This document shows, piece after piece, positions 1 through 11,083 of a DNA stretch of 64,000 bases. The position numbers and the translations under genes are program-made. The stretch lies in assembly GCA_026315105.1 (NCBI GenBank), contig CM048755.1:762991301-763055300 (forward strand). Direction: 5' to 3'. Each line of letters begins with the position of its first letter. The first letter of the stretch is position 1. This DNA comes from Locusta migratoria (lineage: Eukaryota > Arthropoda > Insecta > Orthoptera > Acrididae). The notes beneath the pieces were generated by a model that worked only from the letters and a program-made list of their open reading frames with translations, did not search any database and had not been told where the DNA came from.

Positions 1-631
1 AGAAGAGACAAAGTTAAATCTTACAGTAAAGAATGAATTCTGCAAATAATTGCTTAGGCAAATTACCGTCTGCTACGCAATTTAAATGACAGCCATTACA
101 CAAGTTTATATGTTACAATTAAGTAATCAGTTTGCTGCAGTATTTCCACTGTTAGGAAATGTATGACCCATTAGTTATTTGAATAAATACACCTCCCACT
201 CCGTGACACAAGTATTGGACATGTTTTGTCCTTTTCATAAACAATTCCTGACGAATGAATACCGTTGAAGTGCCATTACGTTTATTGTCTGACAAACAGT
301 TAAATATAATTCGTGTGTAATAAGCAATAATCATAGGAAATTTACGTCTTCATCTACAACGAGCTCATCTGAAGAGTAAATTACAATGTCTCTCGTAATT
401 TACAGCATGGAAAACCTATTTTCGTAATTCTTTGTTATGCCATGGATGAAGATGAAGTGTGGGATGTAGTAATCATGATTGATCAAGTGGCTTATAAAAT
501 GTGTATGAAACGATGTCACGCGAAAACGAAGGAAGTATCATTATCCGCTACCCATATAGGTCATGATTTGGCAGGACACATGATGGGACGTTTCTTTACG
601 CTAGCGGAAGGCACCGCTGGGCATCGATTTC
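1..631. other. Unassigned AT-rich DNA
   Basis: I see no repeat family, conserved domain or RNA gene here. The open frames are short and lack recognisable motifs. Confidence 0.4.
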
Positions 632-643
632 TGTTCACTCACT

Positions 644-971
644 TTTTTTTCTTTTTGTAAAGCCTGTGGGACCTAACTGCGTGCGGTTGGGGGTTCGAAT
701 CCCCACTCGGGCTTGGATGTTTATGCCGTCTTTAGTATAAGGTAGATCATAAGTAGTTTGTAAGTTTAGGGACTGATGACCCCGTAGTTAAGTTCCATAA
801 GCTATACAAACATTTGAACATTTTTAAACTTAACTGCGGGTCATCAGTCCCTAAACTTACAAACTACTTATGAACTACCTTATACTAAATACGGCACAAA
901 CATACTTGCCCGAGGGAGGATTCGAGCCCCCGACGGAGAACGGCCTCGCGCATTGTAGCATAGCGCCTCAA
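644..971. repeat. Inverted pair of tRNA-derived SINEs sharing one TSD
   Basis: A plus-strand SINE (about 660-830) carries a B-box-like GGTTCGAATCC and the family body ending near ACAAACATTTGAACATT. It is followed at once by a minus-strand SINE (about 835-971) of the same family. The pair is flanked by one direct repeat, TGTTCACTCACT, at 632-643 and 972-983. The plus copy lacks its A-box half and the minus copy lacks the last bases of its tail. The two bodies can pair as a long hairpin. Confidence 0.8.
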
Positions 972-1119
972 TGTTCACTCACTAGCACCGCTTCCCGTCT
1001 GAGACTAAAATAGCCTCACTAGAGCGGAGAGTGAACAAAACCGATGCTATCACAATTCCTTTAACTAACGGATCAGAACGTATAAACGCCTGATGATGAG
1101 CAAAACGAGCTTGAAATAT

Positions 1120-1315
1120 GTTGTAATATGTCAGGGCGTGCTGTGCTGCCAGCGATGGCTGACGTGTGGGGATGAGTTATGCCTGAGTGGTTGTGTGTTT
1201 GAATGTTTCTCTTTCTGAAGCAGGGCGCGGCCTAAAATTTAAATTGTCTGAATGTGAATGTCTTTTATTTGTGTCTGCCTGCGACTTTAGGACGAGTTGT
1301 TTCCTATCTTCTGTT
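1120..1315 (+). repeat. Dispersed repeat, diverged copy (also at 56010-56250)
   Basis: This stretch shares an ordered series of blocks with 56010-56250: GAGTTATGCCTGAGTG, a GGCC-AAAATTT block, TGAATGTGAATG, and a GTTG-TATC end. It encodes no protein. From general knowledge, similar sequence is a common dispersed repeat in grasshopper genomes. Confidence 0.5.
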
Positions 1316-1354
1316 ATTATTATTGCAGAATGTTAAATTCGAGATAAAATGAAT

Positions 1355-1425
1355 AGTAATGCGGCCGAACAATCCCGCCTGGGATGTTCCGGACCATAAT
1401 GTCATATGATCACTTCATTTCAATA
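1355..1425 (+). repeat. SINE/LINE 3' tail fragment
   Basis: GCGGCCGAACAATCCC and the following bases match the tail of the minus-strand SINE at 29024-29235. Only the 3' tail is present, so this is a strongly 5'-truncated copy. Confidence 0.5.
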
Positions 1426-4120
1426 ATTCTAACAGCAGCTTTCTAACTTAGCCTGTACTAAAGAAATGAGAGACTCTTCACAGACTCGACAATATATCAC
1501 CACCTGTGTACTGCTGCAACTGTAACCATACAGTTAACTTTAAAGCCGGAAGCTTTTATTATTCTTGTATTTTAAATGGGTACGACTGCAACATTAACTA
1601 CACGAATCCTACGAAACACCTGAGTTCGACAGATGACTTATAGAATTCGCCACACTTGCCAGTTGCTACTATAATATTGTTTATCTGTCGGAAACGAATT
1701 TATGTCAGTCATTGAACTGCATTTTTATTGGTGGAGCTGTAAGAATGGAGGAGTTTATGTCTTCAGAGTAAAAGTACAATAACCTCTCAAAAAAGCTGAC
1801 AACGAGAAGCAGATTGGTTAGGTATGGAATTCCATTCAGTGTCATATTTTATTTAACATCTCCAGTTACAATTGCCATTGTCTGGGAAGGGAGTGTGTGT
1901 GAATTAAGATGTGGTGGACTGCAAAAAACGTTTTTCACTTCCAAAACGAGGTGACAGACTGCTGCAAATCTTACCAGTCAACATAGAACAAAAACTGTCC
2001 AACGACCGCAAAGAATAGCTCTATTAGGAAAAAGAAAGCAAGGTTACAGTACCGCTGTGGCACAAATTTTCAATATTACCGCTGTCTACCTGTATTCACT
2101 TTCCTGCAACTACCGAGATGTTTAAAGAATTCTATTAATAAAAGGATGTCGTAAAGCCCCTTTAATCAGTCTTAAACAACGAATATCATACGGAAAGTGA
2201 TTGTCAACTCGGTAGTAATCGACAGAGTTCCAGGACCTGTAATACTAATGAAATATTCGCACGTTTTATCCCTTCTCTAGTGCAAGTGAAATGCACCAAA
2301 ACAAAAGTAGGGCCTAAGTAATTCATTTCTGTGAAATCCAAGAATTTGTATTGCAGTAGTCTGTAGGTCAAGAAAGTATTTTTCATTTTTCCGATGGAGT
2401 TTGTAAACTTCCATTAACTGTTATTTCATTTTTATTTATTGGCATATAGACTCTTTTCATTCGCTTAGTTCAACCATTTTTTTGGTTTATGGAACTGAAG
2501 TCGACACCTCAGATATTTATTCAACTGAATATTACTATTTACGTTGAGTATTCATCTTCAGAACAGTAGCAGAATACTGGCGGGAAAACTGACATCAATA
2601 GCCCCACTAGTGTAGGTATAAACCTGTACTTTGTGTCATTTATTAGACCTCTGCAGTGGTGTAGGGGTGACAACATGGAAGTGGACGTTAACGAGAGGTG
2701 ATAAACACATACTTATTGAACTCTTTCAGTATGTAATAACACTGTTGTGAAAGAAATTAAATCGTTCGTAGGAAGATCAAATTATAAACTTAGCTGCGTA
2801 TAACTGGCAACTGATGGGTTCGGGTAACGTGCAGAAATGTCGATACTGTTCACTAACTGTTGAACAATTCTTTCGCAGACAGAACTTAATCTGTGATATA
2901 TTCTGAAATAGTGACAATTTGGCGTTATCCATTGGCATCATAAAAACAGTCACTGCAATTTCAATAACCATCTGATCAACTGTGTCATTATATTACGGTC
3001 CGTTGGTTGTCATATTAATATTGTGGGAGCTTGGAGCTTGTATTCATATGAAAACAGTTGGAGTAAAATAATTATAATAAAATAAAACACTGTGCGACTG
3101 CTGCACACAATATCAGCACTATGCTCTGCTTTGTTAACCCATAGATATTTTGAATTTAGAATTCTTTCTGCCCTGAATGTTCTGCACAGTCATCAAAAGG
3201 TTTTCAGTATATCTGCTGATCGGTTTTGTTAGGGGATATAATGGGACTCTAATCAACAGGTGATACGTTTCATTTTTGCAATATTTGTAGACTGGATGAC
3301 AGTTTGGCTTAAAGGTAATTAATCTATACATTACGGTCCCTAATTCTATGTTTAGATAACAGAAGCTCTTCTTATTTTGCACCCCATGTTACGAAGCCTT
3401 CCCAGAAATGTTCACATCTTGAAAACAATGCTGCATTGATTTCTTTTCGTTCGTTTGTGCCACTGACAGCGATATCAAGAAAAATATTTTCTGAGTTTAT
3501 AATTGTAAAGAAAACTGACGTTTACATCTAATGTTTTCAGTATAATCAATGGAAATGCTTGAAGAAATGTGAAACAGCAATGGTGAATGACTTTTGACAG
3601 AATACCCAACTAATTGAGACATTTATTACTACGTTAGCGGTCGGTGCATCTGTATATTTTTATTATTGACAAAGATCGGCTCATTAAAGCTAGTTACGGA
3701 ATTGCGAGCAGGGCTCATTGACATATACTTCAGGTGTTCGGACCCCCAGCAGGCGCGCGACGAGCGAGCTAAGTCTCTGTCGAGCTCGCTTGGCAATCAC
3801 CTCGGCTCTTATTCTTCCTGTTGATAGTATGACTAAAGCTTGGCAACATCGCAGTGTAAGTCTGTCAACGCTGGTACCGTTGTCTTACTTCCTGGTTAGC
3901 ACATAACTGCGCTCATAAATTCACTTGATGTTTCCTGTAATTTCCATTGTATAATCTGACTGGTTTCTCAGTCGAGAGGCGACAGAAGGCTATTTGTTCA
4001 TGCTTTTGGGTCCATAAAATTGTTTACACGGTGAAATTACAACTAATCTCGTCTCTTACATTGCGAGTTATATGTTCTACTGACGTATGTAGCGTGTAGG
4101 AAATCCCTGGCGTGCAAGCT
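1426..4120. other. Unassigned intergenic DNA
   Basis: I recognise no element or domain in this 2.7-kb stretch. The small open frames (for example 3134-3382 minus) have no motif and are expected by chance. The piece at 3712-3905 is locally GC-richer than its surroundings and may be an old repeat remnant. Confidence 0.4.
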
Positions 4121-4121
4121 C

Positions 4122-4200
4122 CTCGCTAGCTCTGCGGTAAAGTATTCGTCTCCCAGAGATGGCTTTGGCCAATGGTTCGGGTCTCCTTGGAGTACAATTT
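4122..4200 (+). repeat. Possible tRNA-like SINE head
   Basis: TAGCTCTGCGGTAAAGTA resembles a pol III A box, and GGTTCGGGTCTCC resembles a B box about 40 bases downstream. No family tail follows. This may be a 3'-truncated SINE or a tRNA pseudogene. Confidence 0.35.
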
Positions 4201-5129
4201 TTTAGCTTTTTCGAGACAGGAATTGCACGAATTCACATCGAAAACAACAAGAAACCTCTTGTGGTTACTTGCTAAATTCTCTCTGATAATGGGAAAGTCT
4301 GACAACGTTCTGATAGTTTACCAAATCTGTCCCTTTACAATCCAACTGATTGCAAGCTAATTATGACGCCAATCGATGTTAGCCGTGTATTTTTTCTGGA
4401 AATAATTTTTGTCGTGTATTATTCGAGTAGGGGCGGGAAACATAAACATTTGAGGACATGTGATCGAAAGAGAAGGTGCGGAATGGGTGACTTCCAAAGC
4501 ACACTATTCGATGTTTTGTTTGTGAAATCAACTGGAATTATTATAGTGTAGTACTAACACATGATGTAATGTTTTAGGTCGTTTGTCCTTCCAGTGCGAC
4601 TAAATGGCGTCTCAGTTGTTTGCAAAAAATGGGCACACCCTGGCGTTGTGGTTGCATTTTGCTGAGTATAAGTATCTTTTAATACTCAGTCATTTATTTC
4701 TTCTTAAGATGTCAGCATGAGAGCATCATAACTCGTTACTAGTAACAATCGTGACTAGGAATCCTGATTGAGCGGGATGATGACGTTCAAGAAAAAATGT
4801 GGTAATAGTCACACCTATGACCCTTTATACCGATTCTACTTTACGACGTTTAGATTGTGTTCACATGTCAGAAAAATTCAATACGTGACTGTAATATAAG
4901 TACTAGAACTTGAAGTAAGGATATACCAGCCGGTAAATAGACTCACAGCGGCGCGCCGCTGTCACCGAGTCCGCGATGCGGCCGCTGGCGCGTCGCCGTA
5001 GCCGGTGCCCAATACTCCCGAGAGTAAACAGTTCAGTTTTGATGCAGCAGCGAGCCCTTTTGTGTAATTATTTCTGGGACTTTTCGCTGTTACATTCGAG
5101 GTTCTTCCACACTGACAACGAAGACAGCG

Positions 5130-5271
5130 GTTAAAAAAAATTGACAGTGGTTGGATTCGATCTCGCGACTTCTTATTTACACACTCGTAAATGCGACTCT
5201 TACCACGTTTTTTTTTTTTTTTTCCTTCTTTGGGTAGTTGTTTTTTTTTTTTTTTTTTTTTAGATGTAGAA

Positions 5272-5314
<43 letters not shown>

Positions 5315-5515
5315 GCAACTAAACGCAGCTCTTTTTTTTTAACACAGCCTTTTTTTTTTTTTTCCTTCTTTGGGTAGTTCTGTTCGTTGCGGACGGTGAT
5401 CGGGTTTTTTCGTTCTCGTTCGATGAGGTTTTGGCTCAGCTTTTTTATTACAGAGAGCGTTGAGCACTCTGACCGGGCGCGCTGAGCCACGGCGCCCGGC
5501 AATGAGACCAAGCGC
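5130..5515 (-). repeat. tRNA-derived SINE debris with long poly(T)/poly(A) runs
   Basis: On the minus strand, a tRNA-like head GCCGTGGCTCAGCGCG lies near 5500 and is followed by CTCTGTAATAAAAAAGCTGAG and an A-rich tail. A second tRNA-like B box, GAGATCGAATCC, lies at about 5150. Several uninterrupted T runs on the plus strand (the longest about 40 bases, 5274-5313) separate two copies of CCTTCTTTGGGTAGTT (5224 and 5364). The lysine-rich reading frames here are only these A runs and are not genes. Confidence 0.6.
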
Positions 5516-5559
5516 TCATATACCACATAACCGTCTCGAGAAGGACATAACACTTCCTC

Positions 5560-5961
5560 CTGACACTACCGCATTCTACAGTGTTGCCAGATCGTGCACA
5601 TCGTCGGACTTAGCATTCTGAGGGGCGATCGAATTTATTGTCCACACTGCGCGACCGGCTCGGACTTTGCCTCTGCGTCGGCCATCCGGCGATCAATTTT
5701 TTTGTCTAAGACTGTACCATACAGTGAATTTTATTGCTGCCTGCTAAGATAGATTTGTACGATAAATGTCCGACGAGGATAAAATCAAGTTTGCAAAAGG
5801 GCATTTAGAAAATGATGTGTAAACGTGGGCAAAGTTAATGAGGAATTCGTTTGCCACATGTTCAGTATTTTAGAAGTGATTTCTTAAATGGACCACATTA
5901 TAGAAATGGAAATGGATCGATGCGTAAATTTTATGACCGAGGACTTGCTAAATTGACGGAT
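5560..5961. other. Unassigned DNA
   Basis: I see nothing recognisable here. A GC-rich patch lies at 5640-5695. Confidence 0.4.
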
Positions 5962-5974
5962 ATAAATCTGATAG

Positions 5975-6173
5975 CTGGCCGCGGTGGCCGAGGTGACTGA
6001 GGCGCTCCAGTCACGGTCAGCACGGCCACTACGGTCGGGGGTTCGAATCCCCCCTCGGGCATGGGTATTTGTGCCGTCCTTAGTGTTAGTTACTTTATAA
6101 GTAGTTTGTAAGTTTAGGGACTGATGACCCCGTAGTTAAGTCCCATGAGCTTAACAAACATTTGAACATTTGA
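5975..6173 (+). repeat. Full-length tRNA-derived SINE
   Basis: The head GGCCGCGGTGGCCGAGGTGA, the B box GGTTCGAATCC, the body AAGTAGTTTGTAAGTTTAGG and the tail ACAAACATTTGAACATTTG are all present. It is flanked by the 13-bp TSD ATAAATCTGATAG at 5962-5974 and 6174-6186. Confidence 0.93.
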
Positions 6174-6186
6174 ATAAATCTGATAG

Positions 6187-6477
6187 GAAGATGTGAATCA
6201 AAACGGTAAACATAATAAGCATTATATTATGATAACCACAATGTTAATAATTTTCATTAGGGAAATGGTAGTAATAATTAACAAAATGAAAACCTAAATA
6301 AAGAGAATAAGCCTTAGGGACAAGAGACTCACGAAATGCCTCATCATAATAGGAAATGGGGAAACTAAAATTTGCCGCAAACGGCTAGGAAAAGGACGCA
6401 GGATTTTTAAAAAGTGTGTGGATGTCGAAAATTCGGCAAAGACGGCACAAATGACAATTGATAGTGAAATGATTACA
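6187..6477. other. Unassigned DNA
   Basis: This is AT-rich sequence between a SINE and the 3' end of a LINE. I recognise no feature. Confidence 0.4.
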
Positions 6478-6626
6478 TCAACATGTACATGGGATACTCT
6501 GCAAATCACATTTAAGTGCCTTGCAGAGGGTGCATCGAACCACCGGAATATTTATCTCCCATTCCATTCTCGAATAGCGCGCGAAGAGAAAGAACACCTG
6601 AATCTCTCCTATCGACCTCTGATTTC

Positions 6627-7070
6627 TCACATTTTATTCTGATGATCATTTCTACATATGTAAGTGGGAGTCAACAATATATTTTCGCATTCGAAGGAGA
6701 ATGTTGGCGATTTGAGTTTCGTAAGTAGCCCACGCCGAAGCGATAAGTGCCTTTGTTGTAATGATTCCCATCCCACATCCTGTATCATTTCCGTAACGTT
6801 GTCTCCCCTGTATCGTGACAATACGAAACAAGCTGCGCTTCTTTGGACTCTTTCGGTGTCCTCCATGAAACCCACCTGATAAGGATCCCACACTTGGCAG
6901 CAATACTCCAAAACAGGACGGACAAGCGTAGTGTATGCAGTTTCTTTAGAAGTTCTGTTGCATCTTATAAGGGTTCTGCCAATAAAACGCAGTCTTTGGT
7001 TCGCCTTTCCCACGACATTATCTAATTGTTCTTTCCAGTTTAAGTCTGAATAAATAGTAATTTCTAAGTT
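6627..7070 (-). pseudogene. RT C-terminal region of CR1-like LINE copy 1
   Basis: The readable protein matches the thumb and C-terminal region of the other copies (21018-21629 minus and 60600-61140 plus). Shared signatures include GKANQRLRFIGRTL, ETAYTTLVRP, EYCCQVWDP and SPTFSFECENILLTPTY. There is no RT catalytic palm here because the upstream sequence is lost at the transposon junction at 7071. The frame then degenerates into the LINE 3' UTR, which ends with GGGATACTCTGCAAATCAC on the plus strand. It is clearly a non-functional remnant. Confidence 0.85.
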
Positions 7071-7360
7071 TTACCTGGAAAGTATTCCGAACTTAATGAA
7101 ATTGTTGTGTGTAGGTACTCTGTGGAGTAAAATCTACGTTTTCGACCTCGAGGACCCTCTGCTAACTATGCAGGGGCCGAAAACCTAGACATTTTGGCAT
7201 TTTTTTACTATTTTGTTTATAACTTCTAAACCATACGTTTTTCGCGAAACATACCTCGGAACGAAGTTGGAGAGTATAAACTTTCCTACATATTTCACTG
7301 GTCAAAAGTGTTTTGTGACCAACTAATGACCGAGATACTGATGTTGCTTTTTTCCTCCTG

Positions 7361-7557
7361 GCCGGCCGCGGTGGCAGAGGGGACTGAGGCGCTTCAGTCA
7401 TGGTCTGCACTGCCACTACGGTCGGGGGTTCGAATTCCCCCTCGGGCATGGATATTTGTGCCGTCCTAGTTCGTAAGTAGTTCATAAGTAGTTTGTAAGT
7501 TTAGGGACTGATGACCCCCTAGTTAAGTCCCATAAGCTTTACAAACATTTGAATTTC
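7361..7557 (+). repeat. Full-length SINE inside the long-TIR transposon
   Basis: It has the head GGCCGGCCGCGGTGGCAGAG, the B box GGTTCGAATTCC and the usual body and tail. The TSD is TTCCTCCTG at 7352-7360 and 7558-7566, so it inserted after the host transposon. Confidence 0.92.
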
Positions 7558-7589
7558 TTCCTCCTGCGCTAAAACTTCGTCGAAGAAGT

Positions 7590-9322
7590 TTTCCTGTTGT
7601 TCGCATTTAGCGTCAGTGTCTTCTTCATCGAAGTCTGCTTCTGGCGTTTTTCACATGCAGTACCAACGCAATTCTTGCAGATGGCAGAGCACACGAGTCC
7701 AGCTTGTCTGCAGCTGCAGGCCCCCGTGCTACAACGTGTAGGGCGTTTGCACCGAATGATGTTGACATGGTGCTCTGGAGCAGCATCCATGGTTGTGGTA
7801 ATGGGTATCAAACCTGTATAATCTAAAGGGTTATTTTAACATAGTATAAAAATATTGGAATGTAGAGCTATCGACAAACAGCACACAGATATGGTAGAAA
7901 TTTAAAAAATGACAAATACCATGAGCAACACTAACCATGATTGGTCAGTTTCCATCTTCCAAGCTGACGGTAATTTTTGTGGGCTCCCTAACCATCTTTG
8001 TACTGAAGGAGTGGTACTTCGCAGCATCACTTGTAGGTGGCAGTCTAGCCAGTTGAAAATACGCTTTCACAGAAACATTGGATGAGAAGACTTAATACCG
8101 CAGATCTTCCACTTTATCTGCGTCGATGGTTCCACCGTAGTTTCACCAGAAACTTCTCTCTTGCCTCAGAAATTTGGTGCATTGTTGCATCAGGGTCTTT
8201 AAAGACACCAACTACGCCTGAGAGCCAGGGCTTTTTCTCATAAACTTGCATTACCTTCTTCTTCCCAATCCCGAAGGGTGTTGAAGTGGTGTCACACCCA
8301 CTGACTGCGTGGAGGAAGAGAATATCTTGAATGCTGAGATAACAGGAATGGGCAGAATAGCAAACACTCTGAGTGTTACCTCTCCCAATCTTCGGGAAAT
8401 AAATGGTATTTTTTGAAGAACTGATGCTGTCGGCAAAACCAAACGATCGATGTCTTCTTCTGTTGTGATGACATTGTGGAAACTGTTAGCTTCTGATACA
8501 GCTGTTTCCACTAACAGGACATGGGCATCTTCCATTGCCTACTTGATCTGAATTCCCTTGGCTTCCATTCCAGACATTAGCAATGTAATGAGGTTTTTCT
8601 TACTGAAATCGTTGGAAAGAAATTTGGCTTGTGAAATTGTGACAACAGATATTTGGAAAATAATAACTTTGTTGAAGAGTGCAGCAAAGACCGTCGACAT
8701 CTTTCTATTGCTTTTACGCCTCATACAACATTGACTTCCTGCTCTTGTGCATACCTTCCTCTGTGAAGAGCGACATCGGGAAGGGAGCTTGTTCATAGTT
8801 GAACAAGTTCCCGAGATCAGCATGTGATTGTTTGAGGATGCAAATCCGTTGAAACAGAGTCAGATGCTTTATTGTGAACTTCTTGTCTTTTATTTTAAGA
8901 GAACAGGAAACGGATGCTAGAGTTACCACCTTACCCTTATGCCTCAACTTCATACCTGCGAAATTTCTTTTTTCCAAACAAGTCTTCATACAAGTGATGC
9001 CAACAGTTCGCGCTAAGTGGCAGTTCACAACTTGCGAAGCCACGGCCCCTGTGGCTATTGACAATAGCTCTTATGTGTCAAGGAATGGTGGAAATTCAGC
9101 CAATCAATCACTAAGTTTCTTGATGTCAAGATTATCCCTGGCAACACGGGTAAACCTCGAATCAACATGCTGTTCAGTTGTCTCTGAGCGTACTCCAGTG
9201 AACACATCCATCTGCTCATTTATGCTCTGGAAGCACAGCATACCCATAATCCATCGGGAAAGTACACTCACTCCACGACCACAATCAGCCACCCGTGACT
9301 CTTGATGGCTGTCGTGAGACAC
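7590..9322 (-). pseudogene. XPG/PIN-like, Cys-rich transposon protein remnant
   Basis: I recognise the order of conserved blocks of an insect and cnidarian transposon-associated protein, spread over several frames. From the N-terminal side they are FTGVRSETTEQHVDSRFTR with RVARDNLDIKKLSD (about 9110-9230), then FNYEQAPFPMSLF (about 8765-8800). A nuclease-like segment follows with TTEEDIDRLVL (about 8440-8470) and HAVSGCDTTS (about 8290-8320). The Cys-rich C-terminus is CSTGACSCRQAGLVCSAIC (about 7665-7740). The D residues of TEEDID and GCDTT fit an XPG/PIN-type nuclease fold (family knowledge). Frameshifts and stops inactivate it. The biochemical role in transposition is not known to me. Confidence 0.65.
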
Positions 9323-9518
9323 TGCTCTATGGTCATATCTGACCAGATTCCTGACCAGAATTTGTCAGTTCTGCGAATAGTAAAGTAGCCCTTATTGGTA
9401 AACTTCTCATACTCTTGAGACAAAACACCAGGTTAGTCATATTGTGCCACAAACGTAGCCATTAATACAATAAAACCTATTGTAGCAATTATTTCCTATT
9501 TCTCTCATTTATAGGCTT

Positions 9519-9715
9519 CAATGTTCAAATGTTTGTATAGATTATGGGACTTAACTACGGGGTCATCAGCCCCTAAACTTACAAACTACTTATCAACTAG
9601 CTTATCCTAAGGACGGCACAAATATCCATGCCCGAGGGGGGATTGGAACCCCCGACCGTAGTGGCCGTGCAGACCGTGACTGGAGCGCCTCAGTCCCCTC
9701 GGCCACCACGGCCGG
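9519..9715 (-). repeat. Full-length SINE inside the long-TIR transposon
   Basis: This is a minus-strand family member. The plus strand reads ATGTTCAAATGTTTG at its tail and ends CCACGGCCGGC at its head. The TSD CATTTATAGGCTT lies at 9506-9518 and 9716-9728. Confidence 0.93.
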
Positions 9716-10091
9716 CATTTATAGGCTTATCCCTACTTAATTATAAGGCAAAAAAATGCGTATTGGAGCTATTTTTGGTAATTTCAGAACATTACTGCAT
9801 TTTTGAACATTTGTATCTCAGTCATTACTTTTGACCAGTGAAATATATAGGAAATTTTATGCTCTTCAACTTTGTTCACAGGTATGTTTCGCGAATACCG
9901 CATGGTTTAGAAGTTATAAGCGAAATAGTGAATAAAGGCCAAAGTTTTTGGGCCCCAGCAAAGTTAGCACAGGGTCCTCGAGGTCGAAAACTCAGATTCT
10001 GCTCCACAGAGTACCTACACATACTAAAATTTAAGTTCGGAATACTTTTCAGGTAACCCCCTTTTTTACGACCTGCCTGCCGCCTGGACTA

Positions 10092-10476
10092 TTCTGGAAA
10101 TCAAGAAATACGGAATCGATTTGCGAACCCTTTCAATAGCACCCATCACTTCGTGTGAGTAAGGAGCTAGTTGTGTTTCGTATGAACGATATTTTCTAAA
10201 TCCGTGTTGACCTTGGGTCAATAGATCATTCTGTTCGAGATAATTCATAATATTTGAATACAGGATATGTTCCAAAACCCTGCTGCAAATTGACGTCAAT
10301 GAGATAGGCCTGAAGTTTAGTGGGTTACTCCTACTGCCTTTCTTGAATATAGGTGTGACCTGTGCAAGTTTCCAATCTCTTTGTACAGATCCTTCTTTGA
10401 GAGGACAGTTGTTTATGGCTGTTAAGTAAGGAGCTATCGCTTCAGCATAATCACATAGAAATCTAATGGGTATACA
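10092..10476 (-). pseudogene. RT N-terminal region of CR1-like LINE copy 1
   Basis: The minus-strand frame carries the fingers region of a CR1-like RT: YAEAIAPYLTA, AQVTPIFKKGSRSNPLNFR, RPISLTSICSRVLEHI and LTQGQHGFRKYRS. These blocks align with 22060-22407 in copy 2. It is cut at 10476 by the 4.7-kb element, beyond which the LINE resumes at 15205. On the other side it loses homology at about 10092, before the catalytic YADD/FADD region. Confidence 0.85.
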
Positions 10477-10607
10477 CATGGCCGGCGCAAGCCCAAGTGC
10501 CGCCCAGTGCGAGTTGCTAAATTGCCGCCCAGCCCCCCCCCGTTTTTAATTAATTAATTAATTAATTTTTCTTTTTTTTTACAGAACGTTTGTGGAATTT
10601 TAATTAA

Positions 10608-10858
10608 ACAAATTTGTAGGAAATGTCAGCAATCAATCGCAATTTTTGTTTTTACTTTTCAGATATACCTAGGTCTCAAAGCTTTTAATATGTGCTTACA
10701 TCTAAACCGCCATGTTGACAGTTATGTTCAGCATGGCGGTATATATGTAAACATAACTCAAAGCATTGAGAATAGCCACACTGTGCCCGAAATCTATGAA
10801 GAGCTGCACAATAAAAACAAAAATTGCGACTGATTGATGACATTCTCTACAGATTTGT
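10608..10858. repeat. ~250-bp imperfect palindrome
   Basis: The left arm starts ACAAATTTGTAGGAAATGTC and the right arm, reverse-complemented, starts ACAAATCTGTAGAGAATGTC. The inner arms share CAATTTTTGTTTTTA and a central CCGCCATG/CATGGCGG hairpin. It is non-coding and looks like a fold-back MITE or an arrested hairpin within the hAT-like element. Confidence 0.75.
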
Positions 10859-10945
10859 ACAAAACAGTCGCTGGGCACCAGCTCAAAAATGAAGTCAAAC
10901 CTGATTGAAGACATCTACCTAATTTTAATAAGCCTTGTGAATTTA

Positions 10946-11048
10946 CAAAAATGTTCAAATGTGTATGAAATCTGATGGGACTTAACTGCTAAGCTCATCA
11001 CATCAGTCCCTAAGCTGACACACTACTCAACCTAAATTATCCTAAGAA

Positions 11049-11083
<35 letters not shown>

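Larger units (their letters stand above)
7071..10055 (-). mobile_element. Degraded DNA transposon with ~270-bp terminal inverted repeats
   Basis: The first ~280 bases (7071-7350) are an imperfect reverse complement of the last ~280 (about 9780-10055). The ends read TTACCTGGAAAGTATTCCG on the left, matched by TTACCTGAAAAGTATTCCG on the right. The interior carries a minus-strand coding remnant with XPG/PIN-like and Cys-rich motifs (see 7590-9322). Two SINEs with perfect TSDs sit inside. It interrupts a CR1-like LINE. Superfamily is uncertain: the nuclease-like protein plus Cys motif recalls Academ-type elements, but no DDE core could be identified. About 35 bases of filler separate the right end from LINE sequence. 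Confidence 0.8.

Noticed and set aside
442..660. Plus-strand 72-codon frame
   Set aside because: It has no recognisable motif, ends in T-rich sequence, and its tail overlaps the SINE TSD.
1990..2160. Possible Tc1/mariner helix-turn-helix fragment (KRKQGYSTAVAQIFNIT-like)
   Set aside because: The match is short, with stops, no catalytic motifs and no inverted ends. Chance cannot be excluded.
4962..5553. Minus-strand frames rich in lysine
   Set aside because: They are translations of poly(A) runs on the minus strand within SINE debris and are not genes.
7400..7470. Possible functional tRNA genes at the many GGTTCGAATCC sites
   Set aside because: Each site is followed by the SINE body and flanked by TSDs. 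Cloverleaf arms are not maintained, so they are SINE promoters and not tRNA genes.
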